Assembly (NCBI GenBank): GCA_030156385.1
Contig: JASGMR010000001.1
Coordinates: 34,594 to 98,593, forward strand
Origin: Kosmotogales bacterium
Lineage (GTDB): Bacteria; Thermotogota; Thermotogae; Petrotogales; Kosmotogaceae
Length of the DNA stretch: 64,000 bases
Direction of reading: 5' to 3'
The position numbers and the translations under genes were made by a program. The notes beneath the pieces were generated by a model. That model was given only the letters and a program-made list of their open reading frames with translations. It was not told the origin of the DNA and did no database searches. Position 1 is the first letter of the stretch. Each line of letters opens with the position of its first letter. Shown in pieces: positions 55,367 through 64,000 of this stretch.

Positions 55367-56137
55367 ATGAAGAATGAAAAGATTAAAAAGATCATTGAAG
55401 ATAATCCTTCTATTCAGGATTTAAGAAAAACTGCTAAGTTACTTAATTTAAGGTTAAAAAGAACAATGAAAAAAAGAGAAATACTGAAATTAATCAAGAA
55501 ATATTTGGAAGAAAATGTTGAAACATCCAGTTATAGAAAAAATGAGCCAAATAAAAATGTTTGTGAAGAAAAAATTGAATCGTCCCATGCTGTTAAAGCG
55601 ATACCAAAAACATATAAAAAAGATGCTGTCATCCTGGATTATGTCAGCCCATACTGGGTTCATTTAAGATGGGATTTTTCTGATAACACAATTGATTTAC
55701 TTAAATCTCTTGATATACCGGTCTTTGCTCGGGTTGTTGATATTACAAACATCATTTATAATGGTTTTAATGGCAATAAAGTATTTCAATCGGAAATTCC
55801 AGTTGGAGCAGGAAAGTATTATTTCAATGTAGAAAATCAAAATGCAAATTATATTGGAGAGATCGGTTACTATATGGATGAGACTTTTTCATGTTTGATA
55901 AAGTCCAACATAATTAAAACTCCCTCGAGTTCACCAAAGTTTTCAAAAAGCGAAAAATGGATATTATTGAAATCACATGACTGGAAAAAGCTTGATAAAG
56001 AAACAATTAACTCAATTGAGAAAAATGAAGAATTTAAAGGTTCGCTAACCTCTGAGATTAATCTTGAATATCTGAATCCATCGTCAGGTGAGCATATAAA
56101 AAAATTATCCAAAATAAAAAGTGGTGGAAAATTATGA
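55367..56137 (+). CDS. DUF4912 protein with Rho-N/SAP-like N-terminus
   Basis: 256 residues. The first 50 residues (SIQDLRKTAKLLNLRLKR) resemble the Rho N-terminal or SAP-type helical motif. Residues about 88-215 form the DUF4912 domain: VSPYWVHLRWDFS, FARVVDIT, VGAGKYYFNV and GEIGYY. In other genomes the gene is found next to glycan-branching enzymes, as here (ATGA overlap). Function unknown; a role in glycogen metabolism or its control is an inference from context. Confidence 0.87.
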   Translation: MKNEKIKKIIEDNPSIQDLRKTAKLLNLRLKRTMKKREILKLIKKYLEENVETSSYRKNEPNKNVCEEKIESSHAVKAIPKTYKKDAVILDYVSPYWVHLRWDFSDNTIDLLKSLDIPVFARVVDITNIIYNGFNGNKVFQSEIPVGAGKYYFNVENQNANYIGEIGYYMDETFSCLIKSNIIKTPSSSPKFSKSEKWILLKSHDWKKLDKETINSIEKNEEFKGSLTSEINLEYLNPSSGEHIKKLSKIKSGGKL

Positions 56138-57735
56138 AGAAAAATGGTTTTTTTACATTAATGCTTCATGCACATCTCCCGTTCATTAATCATCCCGATT
56201 TCAAACAATATATGGAGGAAAGATGGCTTTTTGAAGCGATAACAGAAACTTACATTCCATTTTTAATGGTATTTAAAAATTTAGAATCAAAAAAAATATT
56301 TTTCAGAATAACGATGAGTATTACTCCGCCACTTATGGAAATGTTAGTTAATAAGGATCTTCAGGAAAAATATTTGAATTATTTGGATTCAAGCATAGCT
56401 TTGGCAAAAAAAGAAATTGAGAAAACAAAAGATGAAAATGAAAAGAAACTAAAAATGGCTAAATATTACTATGAAAAGTTAAACGAAATAAAAAAATTTT
56501 ATTTGAAGTGTAACGGAAATATTTTATCAGAATTTGCCTCTTTTCAGGAAAAAGGTTATTTGGAAATCATTACATGTAATGCAACACATGGTTTTTTACC
56601 ACTTATGTTAAGGTATCCTGAGGCAGTAAAGGCGCAAATTGAGATAGGTGTTCAAACATATGAAAACTACATGGGAAAAAAGCCGAGAGGCACCTGGCTA
56701 GCTGAATGTGCCTATGTACCCGGTGTTGATAAGTATTTAAGTGAAGCCGGACTGAAATTTTTCTTTGTAGATACACATGGATTAATCTACGGTGATCCAA
56801 CTCCAAAATATGGCGTTTATGAACCCGTAATAACACCTGAAGGGGTTTTTGTACTTGCCCGTGATCCCGAATCCAGCCAGCAGGTATGGAGCGCTGAAGT
56901 TGGATATCCCGGTGACCCTGCTTACAGAGAATTTTATAAAGACGTTGGATTTGAGAGAGATAATGAATATATTTCTCCCTATATTGATCCATCAGGCATA
57001 AGGTGTAATACAGGTATAAAATATTATAGAATAACTGGAAAAAATGTATCGATTGATGATAAAGATTATTATGATATTGATAAAGCAAAAGAAGTAGTTA
57101 AAATTCACGCAAAGGATTTTGCGCATAAGAAAAAAGAGCAAATTTTACGATTGAGTAAAGAGATGGGTGATGTTTCTCCAAATATTGTTGCGCCTTTTGA
57201 TGCGGAGCTTTATGGCCACTGGTGGTATGAAGGACCGATGTTTATCGAAGCCTTATTTGAGGAATTAGCAAGTATTCCTGAAGTTATTCCTGCGACTCCA
57301 CCCGAAGTATTTGAACAAATGGATGCCGTACAGGTAGTTGTTCCTAATTCCTCAACGTGGGGAGCAAACGGTTATAACGAAGTGTGGCTTAATGGGAAAA
57401 ATGATTGGATTTATAGACATCTTGATGAAATGACAGAAAGAATGATTCGCCTTGCCACCATACATAAAAACACTTCTGATCCTAACATAGAAGCTGCTCT
57501 TAATCAGATGGCCCGTGAACTTTTACTTGCGCAATCGAGTGATTGGGCTTTTATAATAACGACAGGCACGACAGTGGAATATGCTGAAAACAGGACAAAA
57601 TTTTTCCTGAATAATTTTATGAACATTGAAAAGGAAGTTAATGACGATAACATTGATAAAAAATATATAGAAAAATTGAATTGGTTGGATGCAATATTTC
57701 CAAAAATAGATTTCAGAGTTTTTGCCAAGCATTAA
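56134..57735 (+). CDS. GH57 1,4-alpha-glucan branching enzyme
   Basis: 533 residues, cytoplasmic. The N-terminal HAHLPF (12-17) is the first GH57 motif. The nucleophile is Glu191 in TWLAECAY, and the acid/base is Asp356 in APFDAELYGHWWYEGP; both positions are close to those known for GH57 branching enzymes. It should introduce alpha-1,6 branches in glycogen-like glucan. Overlaps the DUF4912 gene (ATGA). An alpha-amylase activity cannot be excluded from sequence alone. Confidence 0.93.
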   Translation: MKKNGFFTLMLHAHLPFINHPDFKQYMEERWLFEAITETYIPFLMVFKNLESKKIFFRITMSITPPLMEMLVNKDLQEKYLNYLDSSIALAKKEIEKTKDENEKKLKMAKYYYEKLNEIKKFYLKCNGNILSEFASFQEKGYLEIITCNATHGFLPLMLRYPEAVKAQIEIGVQTYENYMGKKPRGTWLAECAYVPGVDKYLSEAGLKFFFVDTHGLIYGDPTPKYGVYEPVITPEGVFVLARDPESSQQVWSAEVGYPGDPAYREFYKDVGFERDNEYISPYIDPSGIRCNTGIKYYRITGKNVSIDDKDYYDIDKAKEVVKIHAKDFAHKKKEQILRLSKEMGDVSPNIVAPFDAELYGHWWYEGPMFIEALFEELASIPEVIPATPPEVFEQMDAVQVVVPNSSTWGANGYNEVWLNGKNDWIYRHLDEMTERMIRLATIHKNTSDPNIEAALNQMARELLLAQSSDWAFIITTGTTVEYAENRTKFFLNNFMNIEKEVNDDNIDKKYIEKLNWLDAIFPKIDFRVFAKH

Positions 57736-57805
57736 AAAATTATCATAATTCATGAGGCGTATAAGCTTTTTATAAGTTAAAGATGTGTTTGTTTGGGGAA
57801 TTATA

Positions 57806-59683
57806 ATGAGAAAAAGAATAATTATCATCGGTTTTTTTATTTTTTTGTTCGCCATTTCATTTTGTGATGTAATTACCCTTCAGAATTATTCAATTGAAGA
57901 GGGAAAGGAATTCGTATTAGATCTTAATAAAATACTGAACAATGTGACAAAGGGAGCAGAGTTTTCTGTGCAAAATAGTGTTGGACAAATAAAATATGGA
58001 ATATACACTTATCAATCAAAAAATGATGCTCCGTCGGTTTATAGAATAGTGATAAAAATTTCATCATTAAATGAAAAAACGGATTATATAATTTTTAATT
58101 TATCTGTAATTAACGTAAATTTATCTCCTGAATTTATCGAAAAAGATTTTTATCCACTTAATAATGAAAACATCGAAGAAAAGAGTATAGTACTTGAGTG
58201 GGCAGCAATTGATCCGGATGATGAGAAAATTGTATATGATGTTTATTTCGGTAATAAAGAAAATATGAAACTAATCAAAAAGAATACCACTGAACAGAGT
58301 GTCGATATTACTGAACTTGAAGATTCCACTGTTTATTTATGGAAGGTTGTAGCAAAGGATAAATACGGTTTTCAGAAATCTTCCGATGTTTTTGCATTCA
58401 GAACAGTATATGTTCCTGAATTATTGTGGCAAAGATGTTTAGGTGGTTCTGAAAATGAAAGTGCCTATAAAGTTTTACAATCAAAAGATGGGTACATAAT
58501 AGTTGGAGGCTCAAATTCCATTGACGGTAACGTTAATTCTTCAAATAAAGACGGTCTTTCTAAAGGCTGGATTATTAAGCTTGATGATAGAGGATATTAT
58601 ATGTGGCAAAGATCTCTTGGAGAATATGGGTTTGATAAATTCATGGATATTATAGAAACAGAGTCCGGAAATTATATTCTTACGGGAATATCTTATTATG
58701 ATAAGAGTAATAATAATGATTTTGATATCTGGATCATAGAGATGGATAAAAATAGTTATGTCATATGGCAAAAAATTATTGGAGGTAAAGGTGATGAAGC
58801 GGGATATAAAATTTTACCGACTTCAGAAAATGATTTTATAATTGTTGGATTTACCTCTTCAAATGATGCTGAAGAATACGAATTGCATGGAAGTTACGAT
58901 TTTTTTGCTATCAGAATTGATAAAGATGGAAAAATAAAGTGGCAAAATAATTATGGTGGAAGTTCATATGATTATGCTATAGATATAGTCGAGACATCGG
59001 ATAAAAATTTTGTCATAGCTGGAAATACGAGATCATCCGATTGTGAGATAGAAAATTTTTATAGTGATAATTTAAATATGGAGAATATTACAATCAATCA
59101 AAGAGATATCTGGCTTATAAAAATTGATCAAGACGGAGAAATATTGTGGCAAGATACCTTAGGAGGAAAAGGCGATGATTTTGCAACGAGTATTCTCAAA
59201 GATAAAAATGATGATGTTTATATAATTGGTTCTTCGAATACAATAAATTTAACTCCGGGAAAAAAGAATGATGATTATGATATAGTTGTCTACAAAATTG
59301 ATGGTGATGGAACACTTATTTACAGAAAAGCTTATGGTGATAAATCTGATAATTTTGTTTCAGGTGCTTTTATAACTAGTGATGATAAAATCCTGTTTAC
59401 AGGGCGGACCGAATCAATTCAAAATAAACCTAAAGGCTTTGAAATGGGAATTCTGGGAAATGTATACATAAATGATTTTGATTTAATCATTTTTAAAATA
59501 AATGAAAATGGTGAAATTCTTTGGGAAAGAAAATATGGCGGAACGGGTGACGATATTGGTAAAGATATTATTCAACTGAAAGATAAAAGTTATTTGATTT
59601 TAGGTGAAACCAGTTCAAATGACGGAGATATAAGTGGAAATCACGGTAAAAAAGATATTTTGATAATGAAAATAGGGAAGTAA
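57806..59683 (+). CDS. Secreted FnIII/propeller-like protein, paralogue of 960-3344
   Basis: 625 residues. A signal peptide (IIIIGFFIFLFAISFC) precedes an N-terminal beta domain (about 20-110), one FnIII-like domain (about 115-205; YDVYFGNKEN, YLWKVVAKD) and six or seven repeats of 50-60 residues with (L/I)WQ...LGG..D.A..I, a D...I.G.(T/S)S turn and D.W.IKID..G. The repeats suggest a beta-propeller. Domain order is the same as in the protein at 960, but this one has one FnIII unit and a cleavable signal. ATG at 57806; a GTG seven codons upstream is less likely. Role unknown. Confidence 0.83.
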   Translation: MRKRIIIIGFFIFLFAISFCDVITLQNYSIEEGKEFVLDLNKILNNVTKGAEFSVQNSVGQIKYGIYTYQSKNDAPSVYRIVIKISSLNEKTDYIIFNLSVINVNLSPEFIEKDFYPLNNENIEEKSIVLEWAAIDPDDEKIVYDVYFGNKENMKLIKKNTTEQSVDITELEDSTVYLWKVVAKDKYGFQKSSDVFAFRTVYVPELLWQRCLGGSENESAYKVLQSKDGYIIVGGSNSIDGNVNSSNKDGLSKGWIIKLDDRGYYMWQRSLGEYGFDKFMDIIETESGNYILTGISYYDKSNNNDFDIWIIEMDKNSYVIWQKIIGGKGDEAGYKILPTSENDFIIVGFTSSNDAEEYELHGSYDFFAIRIDKDGKIKWQNNYGGSSYDYAIDIVETSDKNFVIAGNTRSSDCEIENFYSDNLNMENITINQRDIWLIKIDQDGEILWQDTLGGKGDDFATSILKDKNDDVYIIGSSNTINLTPGKKNDDYDIVVYKIDGDGTLIYRKAYGDKSDNFVSGAFITSDDKILFTGRTESIQNKPKGFEMGILGNVYINDFDLIIFKINENGEILWERKYGGTGDDIGKDIIQLKDKSYLILGETSSNDGDISGNHGKKDILIMKIGK

Positions 59684-59690
59684 TATAATA

Positions 59691-60317
59691 ATGAATATAA
59701 TATGGGATTTTGGTGGCACTCTTTTCGATACTTTTCCGGTGACAATAAAGGTCTTCAGAGAAATTTTTCATAATTATGGCATAAATCTAGATGAAGATTA
59801 TTTGAAAAAGTTGTTAAAAAAATCGAGGGAATTTGCATTTGAAAACATCAAAGAAGATTTTGATATTAAAATTAACTTTAACGATTTTATGAATGAATAT
59901 AATTCTATCGAAAGTAAATACTCTTTTGATCAAAAACCCTATATTGATGCAGTAAATTTATGCAAATTAAATTTAGAGAAAAAGGGTTTGAATTTTATTT
60001 TTTCTCATAGAAAAAAAAGTAAAATAATAAAACTTCTTGAGAAGAATTGTATGAATGATCTATTCAAAGACATTCTGACTGTTGAGAATGGATTGAAAAG
60101 GAAACCGTCGTCTGATGGTATATTATTTATTTTAGAAAAATACAAACTTTCGCGAAAAGATACTTTCAGTATAGGTGACAGAGAAATAGATATATGTGCT
60201 TCTCACGAAGCAGGTATTAGAGCAATTCTCTTTGACCCGGACAGGAAAAATTTAAAAACTGAAGCAGATATTACTATAAATGATTATAAAGAGTTGGTAC
60301 CTAATCTTATAATATAG
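59691..60317 (+). CDS. HAD-superfamily protein with altered motif I
   Basis: 208 residues. Motif I reads WDFGGTLFDT: the nucleophile Asp is kept, but the +2 Asp general acid/base of phosphatases is replaced by Gly. Motif II (FSHRKKSKI) and motif IV (SIGDREIDICASHEAG) are present. The helical cap is between residues 15 and 85. Such changes occur in HADs that are not typical phosphatases, so a plain phosphoglycolate phosphatase label would be unsafe. Seven bases after the secreted protein. Confidence 0.8.
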   Translation: MNIIWDFGGTLFDTFPVTIKVFREIFHNYGINLDEDYLKKLLKKSREFAFENIKEDFDIKINFNDFMNEYNSIESKYSFDQKPYIDAVNLCKLNLEKKGLNFIFSHRKKSKIIKLLEKNCMNDLFKDILTVENGLKRKPSSDGILFILEKYKLSRKDTFSIGDREIDICASHEAGIRAILFDPDRKNLKTEADITINDYKELVPNLII

Positions 60318-60407
60318 AAAAATAAAAAAACTACTCTATTTCATCAAAGATATTATCGGACAAAAAAGGTTATAATTTCACAAATTAAAATGATAGTGAT
60401 TCTTTGA

Positions 60408-60439
60408 AAAATTTAAAATACAAAAAGTATTCAAATTTT
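60408..60439. terminator. Weak A/T-rich inverted repeat between convergent genes
   Basis: AAAATTTAAAATAC and GTATTCAAATTTT pair with one mismatch around AAAAA, overlapping the end of the Cache gene. The stem has almost no G-C pairs, so terminator activity is uncertain. The stretch 60318-60437 holds nothing else I can support. Confidence 0.3.
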
Positions 60440-61205
60440 AATACGTCTGTCCAATTATATAAATCCAATTTGTTAAAGAAGATTTTTCATAAATAATTTT
60501 GTGCAATTTATTGTTGTATTCGAATTCTTCATATCCATTTTTTGTATTCAAAACGTTTTTCATTGCTTCTTTAAATGAAGTTGTGCCTTCATTAAATGGA
60601 TTATCTATTAATAAATCCTCACTTGAATTCAAAATAAAGTTCCCGTCATTATCCATTATTAAAAAAAATGCTTTATCAGGCAATTTCACTTTCTCGATAA
60701 GCGCTTTTGTGAATTCTTCACAGTAAATTGAACAACCAATAATTGAAACTACTTCACTGTTATTTATTACTGGTACGGCGATAATTATAGATTTTTTACC
60801 AGAAGTTTTACCGGTCACAATATCTCCAAACACTTCGTTTTTATTTAATAATGAAGGAAAATATTTCCTGTCAAATAAATTTTGATCAGTCAATCCAACA
60901 TCCGATCTGTAATAATTACCGTCAGGCAGAGAATACCAAATTAAAGAATAATCTTCGTGATACTGGAAAGTGCTTATTAACTCTTTTGCCAACATCCATT
61001 TTCCAGATTTTAATTCCGCCGTTCTTGAAAGAATTCTTTGGATTTCTAAATTACTGTTCATTTTTCCTTCAACTAAAGCGATGAAGGAATTTAAAATGCT
61101 ATTACTGATTTCTTCATTTTCTTCAAAATTTATAATACTGGAAAAGGTCACCTGTGAAATTAGAAAGAAAATTAAAAAAAACACTGAAAATAATTTTATC
61201 TTCAC
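60438..61205 (-). CDS. Stand-alone secreted Cache-domain protein
   Basis: 255 residues, GTG start with GAGGAG about 9 bases upstream. Signal peptide (1-22). The body resembles the Cache fold seen in chemoreceptors and sensor kinases: WYSLPDGNYYRSDVGLT, YFPSLLNKNEVFGDIVTGKTSG, SGKKSIIIAVPVI and the closing NWIYIIGQ. The chain ends right after the sensor domain, with no membrane helix or signalling domain, so it is not a receptor by itself. It may present a ligand to another sensor, or be a remnant. Confidence 0.72.
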   Translation of the reverse strand: MKIKLFSVFFLIFFLISQVTFSSIINFEENEEISNSILNSFIALVEGKMNSNLEIQRILSRTAELKSGKWMLAKELISTFQYHEDYSLIWYSLPDGNYYRSDVGLTDQNLFDRKYFPSLLNKNEVFGDIVTGKTSGKKSIIIAVPVINNSEVVSIIGCSIYCEEFTKALIEKVKLPDKAFFLIMDNDGNFILNSSEDLLIDNPFNEGTTSFKEAMKNVLNTKNGYEEFEYNNKLHKIIYEKSSLTNWIYIIGQTY

Positions 61206-61271
61206 AATAACAACTCCTCTATAGGCTATATTTTATTATAACTCAAAAAAGTTTCCGAAATTCAATAAAAA

Positions 61272-62102
61272 TTAAATATTTACTTTTCGAATTAATTTTT
61301 TAAAAAAAGTTTTTTCAACTTCTAATTTAAATAAAAATTGTTCGATTTTTCTATGCTTTATAATATTTAATGACTGCATAGAATTTTTTGAAATTTTTGA
61401 ATTCCAGAAGTCCAGCAAGTAATCCAGTGTATTTTGTATGTCATTTATTTCTCCCAATTCATCCTGTATTTTTTTCAATCGCTTCAGATCAGTTTTTGAT
61501 AAAGATAAATATTTTTTCAATGATTCATAAGAGTATCTGAATTTTTTAAAAGAAATTCGTGCTTTATGAAATGATTTTATATCATTATAATTGAGGTTTT
61601 TTGTTTTATTTATAAGATCGAAGTACCTTTCACAAAGAAATTTCTTTGTATTTTTTTCAATCTTTTTTAAATCTAAATTTTTGTACGCATTTTTCAGATC
61701 ATCTAATATTTTGTTCATTTCATTTTTAAAAATCGTGATATCGAATTCTTCCAGTACTTTTATTACCATCAATTCATATTTATTTATTTTATGATTCAAA
61801 TCATCATTGAATACGATTTTCTCATTCAGAATCTCTTTTTCAACATGCAAATCCCTGAGGGTTCCTAAAACTTTTAAAAGTTCTTTTAAACGCCTGCATA
61901 TAGAATAATAATCCTTTTTTAATATAACTGAAGAAATTTTAAGGCCTTCAGATAATTCCCTTATACTGATTCTCAAATTATGTATTTGCTCTTCACAGGG
62001 TTCCATAAGAGCATTTTCATAATTTTTAATAAATCTACTGTTAAATTTTTCAATTTTATTTGGTACTTTTATTAAATATATTTTCCTATCTTTTTTTGTC
62101 AT
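61272..62102 (-). CDS. CHAD-domain protein
   Basis: 276 residues, helical and very basic. CHAD hallmarks are IHNLRISIRELSEGL near 40-55 and FHKARISFKKFRYSYE near 190-205, with basic helices KRLKKIQDELGEINDIQ. CHAD domains bind inorganic polyphosphate. Here it is not fused to a CYTH/triphosphatase domain. ATG after AAAGGAG. Not clearly in an operon. Confidence 0.85.
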   Translation of the reverse strand: MTKKDRKIYLIKVPNKIEKFNSRFIKNYENALMEPCEEQIHNLRISIRELSEGLKISSVILKKDYYSICRRLKELLKVLGTLRDLHVEKEILNEKIVFNDDLNHKINKYELMVIKVLEEFDITIFKNEMNKILDDLKNAYKNLDLKKIEKNTKKFLCERYFDLINKTKNLNYNDIKSFHKARISFKKFRYSYESLKKYLSLSKTDLKRLKKIQDELGEINDIQNTLDYLLDFWNSKISKNSMQSLNIIKHRKIEQFLFKLEVEKTFFKKLIRKVNI

Positions 62103-62199
62103 AATACTCCTTTTGTTTTGGATATATTGTATTAAAAAAAGGAATATTTCTTATTTTTAAAAAAATATTGGTGATCATCTTTCAGTTTAATAATAACAT

Positions 62200-64000
62200 T
62201 TAATTTATTCCCGCATATTGAATATCGGAACCCTGATCACCCGATTCGGTAAAACTTCCACCATCTATTTCAGTGAAAAATGCCTCGCCACCTCTTATAG
62301 TTGATGGCAAAGAATTAGCAATCTGAGTGTTCAAAGAATCAAAACCGCTTTCTCCGTTGAATCCATACAGTCCTGTAGATTCTTTTAAATATAATGCTAT
62401 TCTGAACGAAGTCATGAAATCACCGAAATTCATATCCGCATCGATATATTTTTTTACGGCGTTCTCAACACATCCATAACCATTGTTTAAATCCTCGAGC
62501 ATTTCTTTGAATATATAATCAACCTGGTTCATCTGTGTCCTTATATATTGGCCCATCAGATATGAAAGAGAATAATTGGATAATACATCACCATAACGAT
62601 CCCAGTATAAAAGTGAATGTCCGTTTCTTATACTTGAAGAACTGTTGTAATAATTTATTCTGCTTGACTGGATACCTTCATACATATGCTCTGCTGCCAT
62701 CGAGAACGCTTCGTTCAGCCATGTGACCATGTTACCTGTTTTTTCTACAAAGACATTTCTGTTGAAATTCACCATGTGCTGAAATTCATGAGCAAGAATA
62801 GAATACGCTTTGCTCACATCAACGGGAGAGGATTTTGGATAGTGCATCGCGGGATAGGTATCTATATAGAAAATTTCCATGTGATTGGAGGTACCCGAAG
62901 TGTAAAGGTCTCCCGAATAAAAATATCCCCCTGTATACCCACCGCTTCCACTGAATCCATCTTGAATATCGAAACATAATATTGCGACTTTTCCATCTCC
63001 GTTGACATCGGAAGGAGTATAGAAATATGTCGTCACTAAATCCCAAATAGAATTATCAAATTCTTCTCCCAATTGTTGTGCCCTCGATAAAGTTATATCA
63101 TCTGTATCTTCGGCCCATATTTCCACGTTGCTTCCGATATATTGTAAAGTCGATATTATCTGTACATAAATTCCAGTTTCAAAATTGTAGGTCCAGAATA
63201 ATTTCGTATCTCCAACAGAATATTCTTCATTATCGATATCATCCGGACTTACCAGATTATTTTCGTTCAAATCCCCATCATAGGGCAGGATAGCATCCAC
63301 CATATATATCTCATCGGTTTTTCCCGCACTTTTGCTGTTTAGTATATTAGGAAGAGTACCGACATTTTGTGAATCATTTTCATTGGTGGATTCATTGCTT
63401 ACCAATAAAATATTTCCATTGTACACCGGACCAACTAAATCGACATTTCCAGAATAAATGATAACCGTAAAACTCCATGTTATTACTTCCGAGTAAGCAC
63501 TATCATTATCTTTTGCCCGCGCTTCAAATGTGTGAGTACCTTCACTTATTGTATTCCATACGTATTGAGTGTTTGCGATATTAATCCAGCTTTCGCCATC
63601 TTTTCTGTATTCATAACCTGAAATCGATCCGTCGGAATCACTGCCCATCCATTGAAAGGTTTGATCAATTTCATTTACTTCTCCGTTTGGACCGGACACT
63701 TTTTGGATTGTTGGAGGGGTATTTGGGATCTCCGTGAACACTGCAGTTATATTTTTATTAGAATTCATGGTTATAAAAGAAGGATTGACATCACCTGTTA
63801 GGTCACCTTCCCAGTGATCAAATTGCCAGCCTTCGTCGGGAACGGCAGTGAGTTGAACATTGTCGCCATCTTCGTATTCGGCTTTTTCAGGATTCACAGT
63901 TACATCACCCTGACCATCCGTATTAATGGTGAGAGAGTACGTTTCAGGAGGGATCTCCGTGAACACTGCAGTTATATTTTTATTAGAATTCATGATTATA
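62200..64000 (-). CDS. Secreted HExxH metalloprotease with tandem bacterial repeats, 5' end beyond the right edge
   Basis: The frame is open to the right edge, so about 600 residues are seen and the N-terminus is missing. Two tandem 75-residue units (TINTDGQGDVTVNP...GWQFDHWEGDLTG...MNSNKNITAVFTEIP) are of the bacterial repeat type (Flg_new-like). An Ig/FnIII-like domain follows (about 105-175 of the visible part), then a metalloprotease region: LAHEFQHMVNF with the zinc motif HEFQH and a further Glu in LNEAFSMAAEHMYE, as in M30 hyicolysin-like peptidases. It ends with a beta-rich tail. Probably an extracellular or surface protease. Confidence 0.85.
   Translation of the reverse strand, partial: IIMNSNKNITAVFTEIPPETYSLTINTDGQGDVTVNPEKAEYEDGDNVQLTAVPDEGWQFDHWEGDLTGDVNPSFITMNSNKNITAVFTEIPNTPPTIQKVSGPNGEVNEIDQTFQWMGSDSDGSISGYEYRKDGESWINIANTQYVWNTISEGTHTFEARAKDNDSAYSEVITWSFTVIIYSGNVDLVGPVYNGNILLVSNESTNENDSQNVGTLPNILNSKSAGKTDEIYMVDAILPYDGDLNENNLVSPDDIDNEEYSVGDTKLFWTYNFETGIYVQIISTLQYIGSNVEIWAEDTDDITLSRAQQLGEEFDNSIWDLVTTYFYTPSDVNGDGKVAILCFDIQDGFSGSGGYTGGYFYSGDLYTSGTSNHMEIFYIDTYPAMHYPKSSPVDVSKAYSILAHEFQHMVNFNRNVFVEKTGNMVTWLNEAFSMAAEHMYEGIQSSRINYYNSSSSIRNGHSLLYWDRYGDVLSNYSLSYLMGQYIRTQMNQVDYIFKEMLEDLNNGYGCVENAVKKYIDADMNFGDFMTSFRIALYLKESTGLYGFNGESGFDSLNTQIANSLPSTIRGGEAFFTEIDGGSFTESGDQGSDIQYAGIN
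63725..63993 (-). repeat. In-frame direct repeat, 225-base period
   Basis: The sequence starting GGGATCTCCGTGAACACTGC is identical at 63725-63769 and 63950-63993 and encodes MNSNKNITAVFTEIP in both copies. The 225-base spacing is exactly 75 codons. It is a coding repeat of the metalloprotease, open to further copies beyond the right edge, and not a mobile or CRISPR repeat. Confidence 0.85.

Noticed and set aside
63725..63993. Direct repeats as a CRISPR or mobile-element signature
   Set aside because: The repeats are in frame with 75-codon spacing and encode the repeated surface domain; there are no spacers of equal length and no cas genes.

Overview
The window is 64 kb of AT-rich bacterial chromosome. 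It carries about 57 protein genes, two tRNA genes and no rRNA, CRISPR array, insertion sequence or prophage. The gene set suggests an anaerobic, fermentative member of the Thermotogota: a DUF4912 gene coupled to a GH57 branching enzyme, a six-gene Rnf complex, L-lactate dehydrogenase, the MEP isoprenoid pathway, Opp-type ABC transporters and PilT. Genus is not resolved. Start codons are often TTG or GTG, and Shine-Dalgarno (SD) sequences are frequently G-rich.

Layout. (1) 1-3344: an unrecognised gene cut by the left edge, and a membrane-anchored FnIII/propeller-like surface protein. (2) 3376-5871, minus strand: glnA and an AsnRS-derived asparagine synthetase, preceded by a 29-codon leader peptide with nine consecutive Asn codons, a 14-bp terminator and a mutually exclusive antiterminator. 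This is the strongest discovery in the window: a complete asparagine-responsive ribosome-mediated attenuator. (3) 5997-10457: three tandem paralogous amidohydrolases and an orphan solute-binding protein. (4) 10447-15596: ksgA, tRNA-Ser(GGA), glmM and uvrA. (5) 15827-20001: a tyrosine decarboxylase-type enzyme with its antiporter, behind a long leader containing paired palindromes. (6) 20002-23237: tRNA-Ala(CGC), whose first ten bases are also the end of deoB, then a lipoprotein and a transglutaminase-like protein. (7) 23299-30110: an oppBCDF transporter without a binding protein, a PPC-domain protein, prfA and pilT. (8) 30224-42562: a very compact minus-strand cluster rnfCDGEAB-dxr-rseP-ispG-ldh-EamA, ending with an HD-GYP gene that has its own apparently leaderless promoter. 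(9) 42707-47456: a hydrolase, a YjbQ-family enzyme, a DUF4230 protein, HtrA and MnmA. (10) 47711-50547: a polar amino-acid ABC transporter in which one permease appears to start at ATT. (11) 50755-55241: an atypical receiver protein, a split Trk/Ktr potassium system and hisS. (12) 55367-64000: DUF4912/GH57, a second FnIII/propeller-like protein, a HAD protein, a stand-alone Cache protein, a CHAD protein and a repeat-bearing metalloprotease cut by the right edge.

How the parts work together. Amino-acid and nitrogen economy recurs: asparagine and glutamine synthesis under asparagine attenuation, amino-acid and peptide import, and amine-producing decarboxylation with antiport. Energy metabolism centres on Rnf (ferredoxin:NAD+ coupled to ion pumping), lactate dehydrogenase and decarboxylation-driven antiport. 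In two further places (ksgA, and the transglutaminase gene) an intrinsic terminator lies directly before the start signals, so readthrough may set expression there too. All functional statements rest on reading the sequence and family knowledge; no searches or folding calculations were run.
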